A DNA stretch of 64,000 nucleotides from Methanobacterium sp. BRmetb2 (GCA_003491285.1 CP022705.1:679501-743500); one strand, 5' to 3'. Shown: positions 44,609 through 54,165, counted from the first letter of the stretch. A program made the numbers and translations. The notes: a model not told the origin generated them from the letters alone.

Positions 44609-46027
44609 TTAAATCTTTTTGACGAGATGTCCGTCACTATCAAATACTTCAAGGGTTGATAGTCTCATTTGACTGTCTAATTGGTGGGTTGCACAGGATA
44701 GACATGGGTCGTATGCTCTTATTACCATTTCCATCAAGTTGAAAATACTGTCGTCTACTTCAACACCTGGTTTTATGTAATCTTTAGCTACTTTTTGTAT
44801 ACCCATTTCCATAGCTGGGTTGTTTTGAATTGTGGCTACTACAATGTTTGCTTTGGTAACTAAACCATTCTCATCACAAGCATAATGGTGAGTTAAAGTT
44901 CCACGAGAAGCTTCAACAATACCTACACCTTCTCCAGCTGTTTTTTCTAGAGCTTCTGGGAATTTTTGTCCAGATAAATCTCCTTCAAGAGCATCAGCAG
45001 CACATTCTGATGCAGCTAATAACTCTATAAGTCTTGCCCAGTGGTATAGTAATGGTTCATGAGCATATCCAAAGGTTTTCTTGAAATCTTCAAATTCTGC
45101 TTGAGCTAATGGGGCGGCATCAGGCATTTTATCAGCTACATTTAGCCGGGACAATGGACATACTCTGTAAATACCATCAGGATATCCTAAATCTTTAATG
45201 TATGGGAATTTTAGCCAGGAGTATGGTTTCACATGTTCTGCAATGTAGTCAAGGTAATTACTGCAATGGAATTCTGCATATATATTACCTTCCTTATCTT
45301 TCATACGTACGTCTCCATCGTACATATCCCAAACACCATTTTTAACCAGACCAGTGTGATAAGTTTCTATATAACCAAGAGTTTTTACCAAATCAATATT
45401 TTCTTCAAATATTGGTTTAGCTAGTTCTAATGTAGCTTGAGACAATTCTACATTTCTTTGCGCTTTTTTAAGAAGATCTTTTTGAGTTTCATCATCTAGA
45501 CTAGTGGATATTCCACCAGGAGTAGATGAAGTTGGGTGAATAGGTCTTCCACCAGTAGCTTTAATAAGATCTAATGCATTTTTTCTTAACTCAATTGCTT
45601 GAAGAGCTACATCTGGTGCGTCTTTTATGATTTGGAATACATTTCTGGTTTTTCTATCTTTTCCTGCAATAAAGTCAGGAGCTGCCAGGAAGTAGAAATG
45701 CAAAGCGTGGGAGTGCATGGTGGAACCCCAGTTCATAAGTTCCCTCATTTTGTAAGCAGTTGGGAGTATATCTTCAGCTTCGAATCCAAAACACATATCC
45801 ACTGCCTTTGCAGCTGCAAGGTGGTGCTGTACATCACATATACCACATATACGTGGTACCATACGTGGTACTTCTTCTATGTTTCTTCCTTGCAGAAATT
45901 TTTCAAATCCACGGAACTCCATTACGTGTAGTTTAGTGTCCTTGACGTTTCCTGCATCGTCCAAGTCCACTGTAATTTTTGCGTGACCTTCAATTCTGGT
46001 CACAGGTTCCATTTTTAATTTAACCAT
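44609..46027 (-). CDS. mvhA: F420-non-reducing hydrogenase large subunit MvhA
   Basis: The catalytic [NiFe] subunit, 472 residues: RICGICDVQHH (first two nickel cysteines) near residue 60 and DPCLSCATHQL at the end (second pair). The C-terminus after DPCLSC continues past the usual His cleavage site (CATHQ then 16 residues), which would be removed by a maturation protease. It oxidises H2 and passes electrons through MvhG and MvhD to HdrABC. Its ATG abuts the mvhG stop with no gap. Confidence 0.95.
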   Translation of the reverse strand: MVKLKMEPVTRIEGHAKITVDLDDAGNVKDTKLHVMEFRGFEKFLQGRNIEEVPRMVPRICGICDVQHHLAAAKAVDMCFGFEAEDILPTAYKMRELMNWGSTMHSHALHFYFLAAPDFIAGKDRKTRNVFQIIKDAPDVALQAIELRKNALDLIKATGGRPIHPTSSTPGGISTSLDDETQKDLLKKAQRNVELSQATLELAKPIFEENIDLVKTLGYIETYHTGLVKNGVWDMYDGDVRMKDKEGNIYAEFHCSNYLDYIAEHVKPYSWLKFPYIKDLGYPDGIYRVCPLSRLNVADKMPDAAPLAQAEFEDFKKTFGYAHEPLLYHWARLIELLAASECAADALEGDLSGQKFPEALEKTAGEGVGIVEASRGTLTHHYACDENGLVTKANIVVATIQNNPAMEMGIQKVAKDYIKPGVEVDDSIFNLMEMVIRAYDPCLSCATHQLDSQMRLSTLEVFDSDGHLVKKI

Positions 46028-46954
46028 TTATTTACCCTCCTTTCTTATTTTAGCGGGTACAAGGGCCGCTGGGAGTGTATAAGTGTAGAATGTTCCTACA
46101 ATATCATCTAATTGTTCAGCCACTTCTTCAGGATCCACGGTTTTATCTCTTTCTACACCGAAGTCAGAACCAATAGCACTTATCATTTTTGCACCTTGGT
46201 CTACTACGTTGAAAGTAGGTCCGTAGCATCCCTGACATCTAATACCTATACTTGGGCATTCTGCTCCACAGATAGATATTGTGGCAGGTCCGTTACATAC
46301 TAATCCTTGTGGTATTAAGCATAATTCTGGTTCAGGTTCTCCCAGTTCAAACTGACGTAAAATTTTATCCATGGCCAATCCTTCTGGTGGTTTTTCCCTA
46401 GGACAAACTTCACATAAGTTAGTTGTAGGTACTTCCACAGGTTCTCCTTTCAGTAAAGCCATTACTACTTCAGCTACTACATCAGACCGGGGTGGACATC
46501 CAGGTAAGGCTATGTCAACGTCTATAACTTCAGCCAATGGTCTAACCCTGCTTTCTAGATGTGGTATTTCCTCAGATGGGATAACATTATCCGGGTTAAT
46601 TGTACTTTCTGAATTTTGGTATGCCTCTTCTATGAGTTCTTCTGGAGTGTGTAAGTTACCCATTCCAGGTATTCCACCGTATACTGCACAAGTACCAAAT
46701 GAAACAACAAATTTTGCTTTTTCTCTGATCTTTTCAGCTAATTCCCTGTTTTCATCATTTCTAATACCGCCAGTAATTACGGCAACGTCTAGTTCTGGAA
46801 TTTCATCATACTTAACATCCATTAAAACTGGACAAAATTCAAAATCTGCTAATTCCATAACATCTATTAATGCTTCATGAAGATCAGCAATGGATAAGTG
46901 GCATCCTGAACATACACAAAGCCAGTTTGTTCCTATTTTTGCTTTTTCTGCCAT
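46028..46954 (-). CDS. mvhG: F420-non-reducing hydrogenase small subunit MvhG
   Basis: The 308-residue electron-transfer subunit of the [NiFe] hydrogenase, with Fe-S cysteines in WLCVCSGCHLSI, GTCAVYGG, LPGCPPRSD and the C-terminal set CNGPATISICGAECPS and CQGCYGPTFN. It relays electrons from MvhA to MvhD. It follows mvhD by 14 bp with the ribosome site GGAGGATTATA before ATG 46954. Confidence 0.95.
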   Translation of the reverse strand: MAEKAKIGTNWLCVCSGCHLSIADLHEALIDVMELADFEFCPVLMDVKYDEIPELDVAVITGGIRNDENRELAEKIREKAKFVVSFGTCAVYGGIPGMGNLHTPEELIEEAYQNSESTINPDNVIPSEEIPHLESRVRPLAEVIDVDIALPGCPPRSDVVAEVVMALLKGEPVEVPTTNLCEVCPREKPPEGLAMDKILRQFELGEPEPELCLIPQGLVCNGPATISICGAECPSIGIRCQGCYGPTFNVVDQGAKMISAIGSDFGVERDKTVDPEEVAEQLDDIVGTFYTYTLPAALVPAKIRKEGK

Positions 46955-46968
46955 TTATAATCCTCCGT

Positions 46969-47397
46969 TTATGCCTCAACTGCTAATTGTTCTTTTAGAG
47001 GAGATGGGCCAAGAGCGGTTATACGATCTACCATCATTTTTACGGTTTCAGCAAATTTTTCTCCTTCTGATGCTGATATCCAGTCGTGGTATATCCTTTC
47101 TCTTCCAATGCCTATATCTTCTGCTAGTTTGTATATTAATCTCATTCTTCTATCTAGTTTGTAGTTTCCTGCGTCGTAGTGACAGTCACCATGGTGACAT
47201 CCTGCAACGATTACACCGTCTGCACCTTCTCTGAAGGCCTTAAAAATAAATTGCGGTTCGATTCTTCCAGAGCACATTACTCTGATTACACGTACATTTG
47301 GAGGATATTGCATCCTTGCTGTACCTGCAGTGTCTGCTCCACCATAGGAGCACCAATTACAACAAAACATTACGATCTTCACATCATCCTCAGCCAT
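46969..47397 (-). CDS. mvhD: F420-non-reducing hydrogenase iron-sulfur subunit MvhD
   Basis: The 142-residue [2Fe-2S] protein links MvhAG to HdrA of heterodisulfide reductase. Cysteines: FCCNWCSYGGADTAG, VMCSGRIEP and GCHHGDCHY, the full MvhD set. It is the first gene of the operon, with AGGAGG before ATG 47397. The spacer upstream, up to sufC, holds a set of TGTAC repeats placed over the promoter. Confidence 0.95.
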   Translation of the reverse strand: MAEDDVKIVMFCCNWCSYGGADTAGTARMQYPPNVRVIRVMCSGRIEPQFIFKAFREGADGVIVAGCHHGDCHYDAGNYKLDRRMRLIYKLAEDIGIGRERIYHDWISASEGEKFAETVKMMVDRITALGPSPLKEQLAVEA

Positions 47398-47422
47398 AGA
47401 GTTTCCTCCTTGCTTTTATGCA

Positions 47423-47470
47423 TGTACTATCAATTGTACTATTCATTTTATTATGTACCATTAATGTACA
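47423..47470 (-). promoter_or_regulatory. mvh promoter with TGTAC operator repeats
   Basis: Four TGTAC elements begin at 47423, 47435, 47454 and 47465. The last two form the inverted repeat TGTAC-N7-GTACA (47454-47470). On the minus strand a TATA-like TTTTATATCC sits at 47477-47486, so transcription would begin near 47450, inside the repeats. That layout fits repression of mvhDGAB by a dimeric regulator. The rest of the 390-bp spacer (47398-47787) is AT-rich and must also carry the divergent suf promoter. Confidence 0.55.
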
Positions 47471-47823
47471 GTATATGGATATAAAAGTAGTAAGTATAAA
47501 GATTACTTATAAAACAAAGTCGAAAATTTTATATATGTGAACACGGTTTTTTGTTTTCGTAATATTCCATTTAAAGCGTATAATAAGAATTATTCCTACC
47601 TATTTATCTTTAATTACAAGTCATGATATTGTTATTAATTTTTATAAGAATTTTATCTTAATTCAGATATATTATTACAAAAAAATTATAAAAAATTATT
47701 GATTTTCAAATAATTTAGATTATTACAATATGATTAATAAATTTAGTGAGTTATATATAAAATAAAATACAAAATAGCAGATAGTTAATGGAATTAAAAG
47801 CAATATTTACGGTGGTGATTAAG

Positions 47824-48582
47824 CTGCTACTTGAAATAACTGATCTAGCAGTTGAAGTAAGTGGAAAAGAAGTTTTGACTGATGTAGATTTGTATATAGA
47901 TAAAGGAGAAACTCACGTCCTTTTAGGACCCAACGGAGCAGGTAAGAGTACTTTATTTATGAGTTTACTAGGATTTCCTAAATACAAAGTTACTCGAGGA
48001 GAAATCTTATTCAAAGGTGAAAATATAACCAATCTTTCAACCACAGAAAGAGTGAGGATGGGAATCGGGGTAAGTTTCCAAAACCCTCCTGCCATAAGAG
48101 GGGTTAGATTAGAAGATATATTAAAAGTGGAAAGTGGTGTTGGAGAGGACGCTGAAGAACTTACTCCCGAAGTTATGGAACTTGTATATAAACTAAAATT
48201 TGATGAAAAATTCTTAGAAAGAGACGTGAATCTTGGATTTTCTGGAGGAGAAGTAAAAAGATCCGAAATTTTACAGTTACTAGCCCAGAAACCTGATTTT
48301 ATCATGTTTGATGAACCAGATTCAGGAGTAGACATTGAAAATGTGGAATTACTAGCAGAAGAAATCAATAATCTGTTGGAAAAAGAGAAAAAAATTGGTT
48401 TAAGAGAAAAATCGGGTCTTTTAATAACTCATCTTGGTTACATATTGAATTTTGTAAAGGCGGATACTGCTCATGTGCTAATGGATGGTAGAATAGCATG
48501 TTCCGGGAACCCAACTGAAATCTTAGAAGATATTAGAAAAGAAGGATTCAAGGGGTGTGTAGAATGCTGCGGGATACACTAG
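47824..48582 (+). CDS. sufC: Fe-S cluster assembly ATPase SufC
   Basis: The ABC-type ATPase of the SUF scaffold: Walker A GPNGAGKST, Q-loop FQNPP, signature FSGGEVKR, Walker B FIMFDEPDSGVD. The translated start is a question: GGTGGTGAT (47811-47819) is a ribosome site that fits CTG 47824 (product begins LLLEITDLAVEV, 252 residues), whereas ATG 47788 has no site and would add 12 odd residues. sufB overlaps its end by 19 nt. With SufB it assembles Fe-S clusters for the many Fe-S enzymes nearby. Confidence 0.88.
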   Translation: MLLEITDLAVEVSGKEVLTDVDLYIDKGETHVLLGPNGAGKSTLFMSLLGFPKYKVTRGEILFKGENITNLSTTERVRMGIGVSFQNPPAIRGVRLEDILKVESGVGEDAEELTPEVMELVYKLKFDEKFLERDVNLGFSGGEVKRSEILQLLAQKPDFIMFDEPDSGVDIENVELLAEEINNLLEKEKKIGLREKSGLLITHLGYILNFVKADTAHVLMDGRIACSGNPTEILEDIRKEGFKGCVECCGIH

Positions 48583-49796
48583 AAAAGGCCGAAAAAGCTA
48601 AAGAAAAGAAAGCTCTTTATGGTACAGACATTGATTTAGAAAAATTTATAAAAGAAGAAGCAGGAGAACACGAAAAAGTTACCAAAGCCCAGGAAGTGCC
48701 TAAAAAAGTTCAGGAAAGTCTCTTAAAAATTGGAGTAGATCCCAGTGAAAAAGAAAGATCTGGTACATTTATCCAAGTTGATCAAAGTGGAGTCTGCACA
48801 ACCTGCGCATCCGAGTCCGTGGAAATAATGGGTTTGAACGTGGCTTTAGATAAATATGGATGGTTAAAAGATTACATGTGGAAAGCCGTAGCACCAGATA
48901 CAGATAAATACACTGCACAAGCAGCTATTAGAGAATCAAAAGAATATCCTAGTGGTTATTTTATCAGATCTATGCCGGGTTCAAAAGAAGTATTTCCTCT
49001 GCAAGCATGTATGTTTATTGGTGATGAAAAGGTTATGCAAACTGCCCATAATGTTATAATCGCTGAAGAAAACTCTGAATTACATATTATAACTGGTTGT
49101 GCAACGGGAGAAGATGTAAGTTCAGCGCTGCATGTGGGGGTATCTGAATTTTACTTGAAAAAAGGAGCAAAAATTACTTTCACTATGATACATAATTGGG
49201 CAGAACAGGTAGAAGTTCGTCCCCGGACCGGAATAATGGTGGGAGATGACGCCACCTACATTAGCAATTACATACTCACCAGTCCAGTTAAAAGTATCCA
49301 ATCGTATCCTACTGCTTACTGTACTGGAGAAAATTCAAGAGTAGTGTTCCAATCCATTCTTGGTGGTCAAAAAGAATCTGTCTTGGATTTAGGATCTAGG
49401 GTATTTCTGGAAGGGCATGGTTCCAGTTCAGAAATGATTTCTCGGGCTGTTTCCAAAGACCAATCCCAAGTATATGCACGTGGTCACTTAGCAGGACGAA
49501 CACAAAATGTAAAAGGCCATTTGGAATGTCATGGTTTGGTTTTGTCTGATGATTCTATGATTTACGCAGTTCCAGAACTGGAAGGTAGTGCTACAGAACT
49601 GGAAATGTCTCACGAAGCAGCAGTAGGTAAAATAGCTGAAGAAGAGGTGCTCTATCTAACTTCGCGTGGTCTTTCAGAAGAAGAAGCTGCTAGTATGATT
49701 GTCCGTGGATTTTTAAGTATGGACATCACGGGTCTGCCACCAGAACTTGCAGCTGAAACCAAAAAAATGATTGATATGAGCTTGAAGGGAATGTAA
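48564..49796 (+). CDS. sufB: Fe-S cluster assembly scaffold SufB/SufD
   Basis: The scaffold on which SUF clusters form, 410 residues from ATG 48564; AGGGGTG (48551-48557) lies just upstream, so the in-frame GTG 48555 is less likely. The right-handed beta-helix with FQSILGGQKESVLDLGSR and GHLECHGLVLSDDS, and the C-terminal helices SHEAAVGKIAEEEVLYL, are typical of archaeal SufB. A reduced sufCB set, without sufS or sufE, is normal for methanogens, which may take sulfur from sulfide. Confidence 0.9.
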   Translation: MLRDTLEKAEKAKEKKALYGTDIDLEKFIKEEAGEHEKVTKAQEVPKKVQESLLKIGVDPSEKERSGTFIQVDQSGVCTTCASESVEIMGLNVALDKYGWLKDYMWKAVAPDTDKYTAQAAIRESKEYPSGYFIRSMPGSKEVFPLQACMFIGDEKVMQTAHNVIIAEENSELHIITGCATGEDVSSALHVGVSEFYLKKGAKITFTMIHNWAEQVEVRPRTGIMVGDDATYISNYILTSPVKSIQSYPTAYCTGENSRVVFQSILGGQKESVLDLGSRVFLEGHGSSSEMISRAVSKDQSQVYARGHLAGRTQNVKGHLECHGLVLSDDSMIYAVPELEGSATELEMSHEAAVGKIAEEEVLYLTSRGLSEEEAASMIVRGFLSMDITGLPPELAAETKKMIDMSLKGM

Positions 49797-50014
49797 AACC
49801 TTTAAACTCATTAATTTTTCAAAATTCTTTTTTAATATTCTATTTTTTTATTCAACAATTATTTCATTGATATTTCTCATTACATGTAAAATTAAAAAAA
49901 TGAAATCTATAAAATATAAAAAATCTGGGAAAAATAGTGACAACTTAGATTGGACAAAATAATCAGTATAAACTATAATTAATTACTTAAGAAAAATTTT
50001 TAGAAGGCGAAGAA

Positions 50015-50284
50015 TTATTCTGATATTATGATAAATTCGCCTACTTTTTCAACTTTTCCAAACGGTACTAATAGGAATTCTCCTTGTTTTTTAGCACCTT
50101 TAACATTAACATTTCGGCCTTTTTCTACTTTAATGACTACTTCAGAAATTTTTCCTGTTTTATCATTTATTATTAATTCTTCCAACTCCCCCAGTATTCG
50201 GGCGTTGTCTGTGGCAACTTGATAGCCCTTAATTTCACTCCAAATCTTCTCTTCCCCTTTAATTGGTTTCCTCTCTTCAACCAT
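50015..50284 (-). CDS. PRC-barrel domain protein
   Basis: The 89-residue product has the PRC-barrel pattern: SEIKGYQVATDNARILGELE, then DKTGKISEVVIKVEKG and FLLVPFGKVEKVGEFIII. Such small barrels bind proteins or RNA; a single archaeal copy is common and its role is unknown. It starts 4 bp after the cobY stop, with the ribosome site GGGTGA lying across that stop, so the two genes are coupled. Confidence 0.8.
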   Translation of the reverse strand: MVEERKPIKGEEKIWSEIKGYQVATDNARILGELEELIINDKTGKISEVVIKVEKGRNVNVKGAKKQGEFLLVPFGKVEKVGEFIIISE

Positions 50285-50288
50285 CGTA

Positions 50289-50870
50289 TCACCCTAAAAA
50301 TTTCTCTATGAGTTTTATATCCTCACAAGTATTAATATTTAAAGCAAGTTCAATTTCACTTAAGATAAGAACTTCCTCATCTTGTATCTTGTTTATACAC
50401 CTCAATATATTTAAACCTGAGGGTACTATGCCGTCAAAAACCATGGATGGTTTCAAATTATAATTTTCAAAAATTTCTATAGGTAATGCTACACACATTG
50501 CAGGTTTACCACATTTTTCATATTCACCTAAAACATGATCAATTAATGAACTGGATATTAAAGGTAGATCTGCAGTTATGGTTAACAGAATTGAATCAGG
50601 AACTAATTTAGATATTATAAAGGCCAAATCTTCCACATAACCTTTTCCAGGCGTTTCAATTGTTTTTATTCCCCTTTTTTCAGTGAATTCTCTTGTTTTC
50701 GGTGTATTTTTTGTTGTGGCCACCAAAATTGAGTCTACCTTCTTAGAACTATCTACTGCATTCCACACATGTTCAATCATTGGCTTGCCACTTATCTTAA
50801 TGAGAGGTTTTTCTTTTGGGTATTTCATCCGAGTACCCTTACCCCCCGCCATTATTACAGCATTTATCAT
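50289..50870 (-). CDS. cobY: Adenosylcobinamide-phosphate guanylyltransferase CobY
   Basis: Transfers GMP to adenosylcobinamide phosphate, giving the substrate of CobS. The 193-residue nucleotidyltransferase has VIMAGGKGTRMKYPKEKPLI, TPKTREF and the GKGYVEDLAF loop; the later GIVPSGLNILR matches CobY. MobA-type molybdopterin enzymes share the fold but not the TPKT and GKGY features. It works with cbiS and cobS at 24.8-26.7 kb, although it is not linked to them here. Confidence 0.88.
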   Translation of the reverse strand: MINAVIMAGGKGTRMKYPKEKPLIKISGKPMIEHVWNAVDSSKKVDSILVATTKNTPKTREFTEKRGIKTIETPGKGYVEDLAFIISKLVPDSILLTITADLPLISSSLIDHVLGEYEKCGKPAMCVALPIEIFENYNLKPSMVFDGIVPSGLNILRCINKIQDEEVLILSEIELALNINTCEDIKLIEKFLG

Positions 50871-50976
50871 CTTACCCTCATTAAAATCAATATTGTCAAC
50901 TACTCATAATCTAATTGATACTCGGATTGATAATTAATTTTTAACTTTAAATTATTATAATTCCTGGTTCTAACTA

Positions 50977-52446
50977 TTAGTCCTTTTTTTGAAGTTTCGT
51001 TCTATGCCCCAATATACAGGGTCCGCCTTGTTTTCCACCAATGGGTATGTGAGGCGTTCCCATAGAATTCATACAACGGGCCATGACAGCTGCACCCATT
51101 GCCAATGCATCAGAAACAAAAATAGTGTGATTAAAGCGTTCTTTAGTGTATTCCATGACTAATTTAGGTTTTTGACCAGTTATTCCAGCCCTTCCAGTTA
51201 TTCCAAGCACAGAACCCTCTTCTATTACTCCTTCATCAAATGCCTCATCCACCAGACGTTTAACTATTAAAGCACTTACATGATCAAGTGCTGCAAAAAG
51301 GGTGTGAATATCTGATTCTTCATATATTTTATGGCCCAGTTTTGTTAGTTTAGATAATTTATCCCCATCTTTACCAGCATCACAACCAATCAAAGTGGTT
51401 CCTGCATTGTACGCTGCTTCAGGATCTACAGGAACAGTTCCAAATCTTTCACGACCTTGGGGAACCTTTCGTATATCTATATATTCATGGGCTTTTTCTG
51501 CGTAGGATTTTGCAGCCTTCCAATCAGCTTTTTTAAGTATATCTTTTTTATATAAATCCAAAGCTGCTCCTCCTCTCTTATCAACCAGTTCCGTGCCCCT
51601 TATTATGGCATCAGGTAAAGCCCCTGCCAGTCCACAGAAATTACCGATTGTTCTAGCATATGGCTCGTCACTATTTGTTATTCTACCGGCCAATGTAGTT
51701 CCAAAGTCCATTGAAACACAGGGATTTCTATAATCAACTTCAGTCCATTTAGATCCTACTTTTATTCCCGCAGTAACCAGTTCTCCTTCCATTTCATTTG
51801 CAACCACAACTTTGCCTGTTGGAGGAAGAACGCTTACCACTGCACCGTCAAACATTACCTTATCCAAAAGTGAGAAATCCTGTAATCGGTCTGGTAAACT
51901 TTGCTTTGAAAGTGCAGGGGACATCTTTTTTGGAGGAATTCCAGCCATCAAACAACCATCAGCAAGAGCAATTATAAGTTCACCCACATCTTCAGGAGAA
52001 GCAAAACCCGCAGTAACACCAGTTGAACGTACAACAAAGTCCAGATCATTTTCCATGTCTATTTTTGATCTTTTAACTGATTCTAATATAGTATTCCTTA
52101 TCATTTCAGATACTGATTCTTTAGTAAGTTCTACTCCCCAAACAGTTTCCCCAAAGACTTTTTCACCTTTTTTAGGTGGGCGGATATCTCGGGTCATCTT
52201 CACAGTTTTATCCAGTAAGTAAGTTTTGCTGGTATTAAGATTTGTGGCTGTTAAAATACACTTAGTTGTGGTATTTCCAAGTTCAACCGACGCTACGATA
52301 TAATAAACATCAGGTCTCATAGAATAGCCAGAACCTACAGTCTTCTTAGTAAAAGGAGAAGTTTTTGCATCTTCAACTGTAATGTATCTACTTTTAGCAA
52401 TAATTGGTTTAGAACCTCTTCCTAATATTTTATTCAAAAATGACAA
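50977..52446 (-). CDS. Methanogenesis marker protein 14
   Basis: The 489-residue product matches methanogenesis marker 14 (TIGR03285 type), present in essentially all methanogens. Recognisable features are the actin/ASKHA-like ATPase loops VELGNTTTKCILTATNL and SMDFGTTLAGRITNSD, and the C-terminal GGKQGGPCILGHRTKLQ. It resembles reactivating factors of corrinoid or radical enzymes, so a role in reactivating a methanogenic corrinoid protein has been suggested; this is unproven. It is near mtr but separated by 287 bp. Confidence 0.88.
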   Translation of the reverse strand: MSFLNKILGRGSKPIIAKSRYITVEDAKTSPFTKKTVGSGYSMRPDVYYIVASVELGNTTTKCILTATNLNTSKTYLLDKTVKMTRDIRPPKKGEKVFGETVWGVELTKESVSEMIRNTILESVKRSKIDMENDLDFVVRSTGVTAGFASPEDVGELIIALADGCLMAGIPPKKMSPALSKQSLPDRLQDFSLLDKVMFDGAVVSVLPPTGKVVVANEMEGELVTAGIKVGSKWTEVDYRNPCVSMDFGTTLAGRITNSDEPYARTIGNFCGLAGALPDAIIRGTELVDKRGGAALDLYKKDILKKADWKAAKSYAEKAHEYIDIRKVPQGRERFGTVPVDPEAAYNAGTTLIGCDAGKDGDKLSKLTKLGHKIYEESDIHTLFAALDHVSALIVKRLVDEAFDEGVIEEGSVLGITGRAGITGQKPKLVMEYTKERFNHTIFVSDALAMGAAVMARCMNSMGTPHIPIGGKQGGPCILGHRTKLQKKD

Positions 52447-52704
52447 GTAATTTCCTCCAGAATATTACATTTTTTCAAATAATGTTTATCTAAAAGCAAT
52501 ATAAATTTTGTGAAATTAATTTGATGGAATAAACCTCAATTTTTAGTTATTTTTTAGTTGTTTTACAATAAACTGTTTAAATTATTGAGTAATCACTTAA
52601 AAATAAATAACAAAAATACTGTCCTTTTTAGATATATAATTCAAAAATAGCTCAAAAATTAGTTATTAAATTAATAAATAATTAAAAATAAAAAAATAAA
52701 GTTT

Positions 52705-52720
52705 AGGCGAATAATCGCCT
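52705..52720 (-). terminator. Hairpin terminator after mtr operon
   Basis: AGGCGA - ATAA - TCGCCT (52705-52720) is a 6-bp stem right after the mtrH stop at 52734, followed on the minus strand by a T-rich stretch (ACTTTATTTTTTTATTTTT). It should end the mtrEDCBAFGH transcript. Confidence 0.55.
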
Positions 52721-52733
52721 TTTTTTCATTGTC

Positions 52734-53666
52734 TTAGAGCAGTTTGAAGAATGGGTGTTCTTCGATTGGCTCTGTTCCAATGTCTTTTACTGCTTCTGAT
52801 ATGAATATATCAGTCATAGCACATGCTGGGAATGCCATTTTAGCGTTTTCGATTGGACCTATGAGTACGAAGTCTCCTCCAGCCATTTGCTGGACAATGT
52901 TTGATCCAACGTCAGCTACTGGCCATGCTTCTGGATGTTCTTTTTTGTATTCTCTCATCCAGTCCCATGCAGATGGTACGTTGTGAATACCACTACCAAC
53001 TGGGTATCCCCATTTACTCTTTTCAGCAAATGAAGTTCTAACAGCAGTACCTGCGCCTTGTCCTAATGGAGTTACAGCAACATCCATTAATGGTTTGGTA
53101 ATACCTACTTCTTCTGCCCATTGGAGTAATCCTTTGTCAATGACTCCTGCACCGTCTTCCCAGATAGCCATTCTTCCACCTACACCCATGTCCATAGCAT
53201 TGAAACCTAAAACAATGGATGCTTCAATATCAGTTTCTTTAATAGCATCAATTTCTGATGCATCTGCTGCCATGTTTATAGAGTTGTAGATACCTCTTTC
53301 TGCAGCTCCAACTTCTGTTACATAGTTTGCACCAGCAATTCTGGCTTCTGCAGAAGTAGAATCTATAAGGAACGGATTATCTGAGTGTTCTAATACAAAC
53401 TCTATATACTTCACAAGTGCTTCAGGAGTTTGCCCGAAAACATGCACAAAGTGTGGGTTACCAGTAGTATCTGACATTTCTTCTTGAACCTTCATTAATT
53501 CCTGTGCTCTTTCTGCGTCAAATACTCCAGCTTTTTCATCTTCTATAATGTTGTGTCCACCATAAAATATAGTACCTGCTAAAACAGTTGGATATTCACC
53601 AGGTTGACCGCCGACGTTAACGCCAGCAATATCTAATACAACTTGTTCTTTATCAAACCTAAACAT
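52734..53666 (-). CDS. mtrH: Tetrahydromethanopterin S-methyltransferase subunit H
   Basis: The cytoplasmic 310-residue subunit that takes the methyl group from methyl-H4MPT to the corrinoid on MtrA. Its TIM-barrel (RFDKEQVVLDIAGVNVGGQP, FLIDSTSAEARIAGANYV, ASIVLGFNAMDMGVGGRM) is the usual MtrH length. Last gene of the mtr operon, 19 bp after mtrG, ahead of a hairpin terminator. Confidence 0.96.
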   Translation of the reverse strand: MFRFDKEQVVLDIAGVNVGGQPGEYPTVLAGTIFYGGHNIIEDEKAGVFDAERAQELMKVQEEMSDTTGNPHFVHVFGQTPEALVKYIEFVLEHSDNPFLIDSTSAEARIAGANYVTEVGAAERGIYNSINMAADASEIDAIKETDIEASIVLGFNAMDMGVGGRMAIWEDGAGVIDKGLLQWAEEVGITKPLMDVAVTPLGQGAGTAVRTSFAEKSKWGYPVGSGIHNVPSAWDWMREYKKEHPEAWPVADVGSNIVQQMAGGDFVLIGPIENAKMAFPACAMTDIFISEAVKDIGTEPIEEHPFFKLL

Positions 53667-53685
53667 ACGTAAACCTCCTAATAAA

Positions 53686-53940
53686 CTATCTAATGCCTAG
53701 AAGTGATAGAAATGCTCCTAACGCTATCACTTTGTATGCCATAAACAGGATTATGAGTCCTATTACTATACCGTATAAAATGCCTATGTCTCTTCCGATC
53801 TGCTGACCCATTCTTTGTGAGACTTCACCAGCAGTAAATTCAACTTTTGCTTCAATCTCATCTAATTTTTCGTTTGCAGTATTAAAGTCATCAGCAGCAA
53901 CAATAACACGAGGGATAGTGTTTTTTTCTTCTTCAGACAT
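53686..53940 (-). CDS. mtrG: Tetrahydromethanopterin S-methyltransferase subunit G
   Basis: The 84-residue subunit with one C-terminal transmembrane helix (LYGIVIGLIILFMAYKVIAL) and a helical cytoplasmic N-terminus, FNTANEKLDEIEAKVEFTAG. It anchors the small stalk subunits of the Mtr complex. It starts 2 bp after the mtrF stop. Confidence 0.94.
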   Translation of the reverse strand: MSEEEKNTIPRVIVAADDFNTANEKLDEIEAKVEFTAGEVSQRMGQQIGRDIGILYGIVIGLIILFMAYKVIALGAFLSLLGIR

Positions 53941-53942
53941 GA

Positions 53943-54164
53943 TTATACCCCCACCATTATTGAGTACAGAATCGGTAGGCCTACTAAAACCATTGCTAGG
54001 ATAAATCCTATTGCTACACCAGATATTCTGGTTGCAATAAGTCCTGCAAATAACCTTTGTTCTCTACCGATCAGTTGGGTACGGTACTTAATATCTTCTA
54101 CTACATTTTTCAATGCACGTACATTAGGTTTATTTGATAATGTTATCATTTTTGAAACCTCCAA
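53943..54164 (-). CDS. mtrF: Tetrahydromethanopterin S-methyltransferase subunit F
   Basis: The 73-residue single-helix subunit. Its segment RTQLIGREQRLFAGLIATRI resembles the C-terminal stalk of MtrA (TQVKMVGADQRIFAGMYSGK), as in other methanogens, where mtrF appears to derive from the mtrA tail. One base separates it from the mtrA stop. Confidence 0.94.
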   Translation of the reverse strand: MEVSKMITLSNKPNVRALKNVVEDIKYRTQLIGREQRLFAGLIATRISGVAIGFILAMVLVGLPILYSIMVGV

Positions 54165-54165
54165 C

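Noticed and set aside
45599..45931. Plus-strand frames opposite mvhA (and similar long antisense frames over mcr, mtr, ppsA and mtrE)
   Set aside because: Their Ser/Pro/Phe-rich or Cys/Tyr-rich products are mirror images of well-identified genes on the other strand; none has a promoter or ribosome site.
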